Of a stretch of DNA of 15,358 nucleotides, positions 12,040-15,358 are shown in pieces (within the stretch, counting starts at the first letter, position 1; each line of letters opens with the position of its first letter). Under the pieces are notes generated by a model, which made no database searches, was not told the DNA's origin, and saw nothing but the letters and a program-made list of their open reading frames with translations. The DNA is from Betaproteobacteria bacterium (GTDB lineage Bacteria > Pseudomonadota > Gammaproteobacteria > Burkholderiales > SG8-41): the NCBI GenBank assembly GCA_028292065.1, contig JAQGNC010000344.1, forward strand, positions 1-15,358, read 5' to 3'. The translations under genes and the position numbers were made by a program.

Positions 12040-13455
12040 ATGCAAATCACCTCCCAGCGCTTCAAGGAAACGGCCCGCATCAAGCTCGCGGACCCGAATC
12101 TGCAGGCGGCGCTGAACAAGCTCCAGACGAACTTCGTCAAAGGGCGCGCTGAGCGGGTCGCGGAGCTCGACAACTTCGAAGCGATACGCAACGCCGCTGC
12201 GGAGATTCGCGACCGCGCGCTGGCGAATCTCGACGTCTATCTCGCCGAGTTCGAGCGCAATGCGACCGCGCAGGGGACGGTGGTGCACTGGGCCGAGACG
12301 GTCGACGACGTTAACCGCATCGTGTGCGAGCTCGCGGCGAAATACGGCGTGCGCAAAGCGACGAAATCGAAGTCGATGGTGACCGAGGAGTGCGCGCTCA
12401 ACGACGCGCTCGAAGCCGCGGGCGTCGAAGTCGTTGAAACCGATCTCGGCGAATACATCCTCCAGCTCGCCAAGGAGCCGCCGTCGCACATCGTCGCGCC
12501 GGTGGTCCATAAGACCCGCCACGAAGTCTCCGATCTCTTCGAAGCCAAGCACGGGCGGCCGCGAACCACCGTCATCGCCGAGCTCACGCGTGAAGCGCGC
12601 GAGATACTACGCCCGCATTTCCTGTCCGCCGACATGGGCATCACCGGCGCGAATTTCGTCATCGCCGAGACCGGCTCGACCCTGATCGTCACCAACGAAG
12701 GCAACGGGCGCATGGTGACGAGCCTGCCGCGCGTTCACGTCGCGATCACCGGCATCGAGAAAGTCGTGCCGACGCTCGAGGACGTGACCACGCTGGTGCG
12801 CTTGCTGCCGCGCCACGGCACTGCACAGACCATCACGAACTATGTTTCGGTGACGACCGGACCGAGGCGGGCCGGCGACACCGAAGGCGCCGAGCATTTT
12901 CACGTGATCCTGGTCGACGCTGGTCGCAGCAAGCTGCTCGGCGGAGAGATGCAGGCCATGCTGCGCTGCATACGCTGCGGCGCGTGCATGAATCACTGCC
13001 CGGTCTACCAGAGCGTCGGCGGTCACGCGTACGGGTGGGTCTACCCCGGCCCGATGGGTTCGGTGCTTACCCCGACTTACATCGGCGCGGAGAAAGCGCT
13101 CGACCTGCCTCACGCGTCGACTTTCTGCAACCAGTGCGGCGTGGTGTGTCCGGTTAAAATCCCGCTGCCCGACCTGTTGCGAAAGCTGCGCGAAAAGCAG
13201 TTCGAGCAGGGGTTGAGGCCGTGGAAAGAACGCGCCGGGCTCGCTGTGTGGGGCTGGGCCGCGCGCCGCCCCACGCTTTACGCGATGCTCGCAAAAACCG
13301 GCGCGGCAGTGCTCGGATGGCTCGGAGGCCGCGACAAGCAGATCCACAATCTGCCTGGCGCTCGAGGATGGACTGAACAACGCGATTTTCCTGCGCCCGA
13401 AGGAAAAACGTTTCGTGCGCTATACGCTGAACAGCAGCAGAGGAAACTTAAATGA
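12040..13455 (+). CDS. lutB: L-lactate oxidation iron-sulfur protein LutB (YkgF)
   Basis: 471 residues. Residues about 60-290 form the LUD domain, including NRIVCELAAKYGVRKATKSKSMVTEE, ADMGITGANFVIAETGS and GIEKVVPTLEDVTTL. A ferredoxin-like module follows: C310, C313, C316, C320 (CIRCGACMNHCP) and C363, C366, C370 (CNQCGVVCPVKIPLPDL), then a C-terminal membrane-associating or docking region. LutB is the central electron-transfer subunit of the lactate-oxidising complex. The ATG at 12040 gives the family's usual MQITSQRFKE start. An upstream TTG at 12001 only adds translated octamer repeat. No Shine-Dalgarno sequence precedes the ATG. The stop overlaps the mmsA start (ATGA, 13452-13455). Confidence 0.94.
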   Translation: MQITSQRFKETARIKLADPNLQAALNKLQTNFVKGRAERVAELDNFEAIRNAAAEIRDRALANLDVYLAEFERNATAQGTVVHWAETVDDVNRIVCELAAKYGVRKATKSKSMVTEECALNDALEAAGVEVVETDLGEYILQLAKEPPSHIVAPVVHKTRHEVSDLFEAKHGRPRTTVIAELTREAREILRPHFLSADMGITGANFVIAETGSTLIVTNEGNGRMVTSLPRVHVAITGIEKVVPTLEDVTTLVRLLPRHGTAQTITNYVSVTTGPRRAGDTEGAEHFHVILVDAGRSKLLGGEMQAMLRCIRCGACMNHCPVYQSVGGHAYGWVYPGPMGSVLTPTYIGAEKALDLPHASTFCNQCGVVCPVKIPLPDLLRKLREKQFEQGLRPWKERAGLAVWGWAARRPTLYAMLAKTGAAVLGWLGGRDKQIHNLPGARGWTEQRDFPAPEGKTFRALYAEQQQRKLK

Positions 13456-14972
13456 ACAAACCCACCGACATGAAAGCCGCCGAGACCGTTCCGCTCTGGA
13501 TCGACGGGCGCAGGCAGGCGGCGCAGAGCACGCGCGCCGGCGACGTGACCAATCCGGCGACCGGCGAGATCGTTCGCAAGGTTCCGTTCTGCAACGACGC
13601 AGACATCGACGCCGCGGTGCAGGCGGCGAAAGCGGCGTTCCCGAAGTGGCGCAAAACACCGTCGCTGCGGCGCGCCCGCATCCTCATGCGCTACCGAGAG
13701 CTCATCAACGAGCATCGCGACGAGCTCGCGAGCCTGATCACAGAGGAGCACGGCAAGACCCACGTCGACGCGCTCGGCTCGGTCCAGCGCGGGCTCGAAG
13801 TGGTCGAGTTCGCGATGGGCATCCCGCACCTGATGAAAGGCGAGCACTCCGAGGAAGTCGGCACTGACGTCGATACCCATTCGCTGCGTGAGCCGCTGGG
13901 GGTCTGCGCCGGGATCACGCCGTTCAATTTCCCGGCGATGGTGCCGATGTGGATGTACCCGGTCGCGATCGCGTGCGGCAATACCTTCGTGCTCAAGCCT
14001 TCGGAGAAAGTGCCTTCGACCGCGATGCGGCTCGCCGAGCTTTTCAAGGAAGCGGGCCTTCCTGACGGTGTGCTCAACGTCGTGCACGGGGATAAACAGG
14101 CGGTCGATTCGATCCTCGCGCATCCTGACATCAGGGCGGTGTCTTTCGTCGGGTCGACGCCGATCGCGAAATACATCTACGAAACCTGCGCGAAGCACGG
14201 CAAGCGGGTGCAGGCGCTGGGCGGGGCGAAAAACCACGCGGTGGTCCTTCCCGACGCGGACCTCGACTTCGCCGCCGACGCGCTGATCGGCGCCGGCTAC
14301 GGCTCGGCCGGCGAGCGCTGCATGGCGATCTCGGCGATCGTCGCGGTCGGCGACTGCGGCGACGCACTCGTCGAAAAGCTGAGATCGCGCGCGGCCGACC
14401 TCAAGATCGGGCCGGGCACCGGCAAGGACATCGACATGGGCCCGCTGGTCACCGCCGCGCATCGCGACAAGGTTGCGGGCTACGTCGACAAAGGCGTTGC
14501 CGAAGGCGCGAAGCTCGTGCTCGACGGCCGAAACTACAAGGCTGCCGGCCACGAGAAAGGCTACTTCCTCGGCGCCACGCTCTTCGATGACGTCAAGCCC
14601 GACATGACGATCTACAAGGACGAGATCTTCGGGCCGGTGCTTGGCGTGGTGCGGGTGAAGACGCTCGACGAGGCGATCGCGCTCGTCAACGCCAATCCCT
14701 ACGCGAACGGGGTGGCGGTTTTCACGCGCTCCGGCGGCGCCGCGCGCAAGTTCGAGCGCGAGATCGAAGTCGGCATGGTCGGCATCAACGTGCCGATCCC
14801 GGTGCCGGTCGCGTTTTTCTCCTTCGGCGGATGGCGCGGCTCGCTCTTCGGCGACACCCACGTGCACGGCATGGAAGGGGTCCGCTACTACACGCGGGCC
14901 AAGGTCGTGACCACGCGCTGGCCCGACGCTGACGCGCTGCCGACCGGTTTTCACATGCCGACCCTGGGCTGA
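13452..14972 (+). CDS. mmsA: CoA-acylating methylmalonate-semialdehyde dehydrogenase
   Basis: 506 residues, full ALDH length. Visible features are N159 in GITPFNFPAMVPMWMYP, the cofactor segment LKPSEKVPS, FVGSTPIAKYIY, the catalytic C290 in GSAGERCMAIS, and the C-terminal block FFSFGGWRGSLFGDTHVHGMEGVRYYTRAKVVTTRWP. The segment ALGGAKNHAVV replaces the usual LELGGKSP, removing the deacylating Glu. That is the hallmark of the CoA-dependent MmsA branch. The enzyme converts methylmalonate or malonate semialdehyde, NAD+ and CoA to propionyl- or acetyl-CoA. It is translationally coupled to lutB by the ATGA overlap, with an AGAGGAA ribosome-binding site inside lutB. Lying between lutB and lutC, it probably serves the same catabolic route. 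Confidence 0.94.
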   Translation: MNKPTDMKAAETVPLWIDGRRQAAQSTRAGDVTNPATGEIVRKVPFCNDADIDAAVQAAKAAFPKWRKTPSLRRARILMRYRELINEHRDELASLITEEHGKTHVDALGSVQRGLEVVEFAMGIPHLMKGEHSEEVGTDVDTHSLREPLGVCAGITPFNFPAMVPMWMYPVAIACGNTFVLKPSEKVPSTAMRLAELFKEAGLPDGVLNVVHGDKQAVDSILAHPDIRAVSFVGSTPIAKYIYETCAKHGKRVQALGGAKNHAVVLPDADLDFAADALIGAGYGSAGERCMAISAIVAVGDCGDALVEKLRSRAADLKIGPGTGKDIDMGPLVTAAHRDKVAGYVDKGVAEGAKLVLDGRNYKAAGHEKGYFLGATLFDDVKPDMTIYKDEIFGPVLGVVRVKTLDEAIALVNANPYANGVAVFTRSGGAARKFEREIEVGMVGINVPIPVPVAFFSFGGWRGSLFGDTHVHGMEGVRYYTRAKVVTTRWPDADALPTGFHMPTLG

Positions 14973-14978
14973 TTGCTC

Positions 14979-15090
14979 GTGAGGCGTGAGGTTGGAGGCG
15001 GGAGGCGTAAGGTGGCAGCTACGCGGCGCCGGAACGGGCCCCGAGTCGAGTGCGCGGGGCTCGCCTCCCGCCTCCCGCCACTCGCCTCCC
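14979..15090. repeat. Heptad-repeat element with inverted arms, between mmsA and lutC
   Basis: Purine-rich heptads (GTGAGGC, GTGAGGT, TGGAGGC, GGGAGGC, GTAAGGT) start 6 bases after the mmsA TGA. Pyrimidine-rich copies (CGCCTCC, CGCCTCC, CGCCACT, CGCCTCC) end 4 bases before the lutC ATG. GGAGGCGGGAGGCG (14994-15007) is exactly inverted at 15062-15075. Inside the loop, GCCCCG (15038-15043) pairs with CGGGGC (15055-15060), and a CGGCGCCGG core is present. The layout mirrors the element at 6271-6433 read on the minus strand. Confidence 0.85.
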
Positions 15091-15094
15091 TAAC

Positions 15095-15358
15095 ATGAGC
15101 GCGCGCGAACGCATGCTCGCCCTCATTCGCGAGCGCCAGGGTAAACCTGCGAAGCCGACGGTGGAGGAAATCGAGGCGGTGCGCTCGCATCTCGCGGCCC
15201 ACCCGCGCAATCCCGCGCCTCGCGACGCCTGGGACCCGCTGACGCGCTTTCGGGAGCGCGCGCTGTCTCTCGCATCGACGGTCGACGAAGCCGGCGCACG
15301 AGGCGAGGTCCCGTCGCGCGTCGCGGCCTATCTCGGGGAACGCGGGCTGGGCTCGCGC
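15095..15358 (+). CDS. lutC: L-lactate utilisation protein LutC (YkgG), 3'-truncated by window edge
   Basis: The frame is open from the ATG at 15095 to the last base, giving 88 residues. The start MSARERMLALIRERQGKPAK and the later segment STVDEAGARGEVPSRVAAYL match the N-terminal region of proteobacterial LutC as I recall it. The LUD core would follow beyond the window. LutC is the third component of the L-lactate oxidation complex. It follows mmsA after a 122-bp gap filled by the heptad element. The bases before the ATG are CTCGCCTCCCTAAC, with no purine-rich ribosome-binding site, so initiation must use another mechanism or be weak. Confidence 0.82.
   Translation, partial: MSARERMLALIRERQGKPAKPTVEEIEAVRSHLAAHPRNPAPRDAWDPLTRFRERALSLASTVDEAGARGEVPSRVAAYLGERGLGSR

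Noticed and set aside
13278..14954. Long minus-strand open frame opposite mmsA
   Set aside because: Antisense to a clear MmsA coding sequence, with no recognisable motif.

Overview
The window looks like a chromosomal segment of a high-GC betaproteobacterium, probably Burkholderiales or a relative. The evidence is a DUF3567 protein (a family I know from Betaproteobacteria), a periplasmic Bug/TctC-type binding protein, MmgE/PrpD, IclR and LutABC-type genes, and strongly GC-biased third codon positions. No rRNA, tRNA, phage gene, IS transposase or CRISPR array was seen. All family assignments come from reading motifs; no database search was run.

Layout. (1) 1-2381, plus strand: the 3' part of an MmgE/PrpD-family gene, an EamA-type exporter and the small DUF3567 gene. 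(2) 2375-7200, minus strand, read from right to left: an IclR regulator; a DnaQ-like exonuclease fused to a UvrC/Cho-like GIY-YIG module with a UvrC-type cysteine quartet; a Bug-type binding protein; a two-helix membrane protein; and a class II aldolase/adducin protein. The aldolase and DUF3567 genes overlap tail to tail by 7 bp. (3) 7338-15358, plus strand: greB, a trypsin/HtrA-fold protein with a PDZ domain whose catalytic His and Asp are replaced, lutA, a ketopantoate-reductase-family gene, a mandelate-racemase homologue, lutB, mmsA, and the start of lutC (cut by the window edge).

How the genes may work together. LutA, LutB and LutC form the iron-sulfur L-lactate oxidation complex and are usually encoded side by side. 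Here the order is lutA - KPR family - racemase-like - lutB - mmsA - lutC. An enolase-superfamily 2-hydroxyacid enzyme, an NADPH oxidoreductase, a 2-hydroxyacid-oxidising complex and a CoA-acylating semialdehyde dehydrogenase would fit a dedicated hydroxyacid or sugar-acid catabolic route feeding acetyl- or propionyl-CoA. That is inference; the substrate is unknown. The racemase homologue keeps nearly every mandelate racemase active-site residue but has Arg where the second catalytic Lys should be.

Intergenic DNA is the most unusual part. Four gaps carry degenerate 7-bp (once 8-bp) repeats of the GTGAGGC / GTGAAGG / GTGGCGC type. Read along the transcript, purine-rich copies begin 0-6 nt after an upstream stop codon and pyrimidine-rich copies end a few bases before a downstream start codon, leaving no Shine-Dalgarno sequence. 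Two of these gaps (iclR-exonuclease, mmsA-lutC) share the same architecture, with a perfect or near-perfect inverted repeat around a CGGCGCCGG core. Three further REP-like palindromic elements sit in other gaps. No gene-free stretch exceeds about 170 bp.
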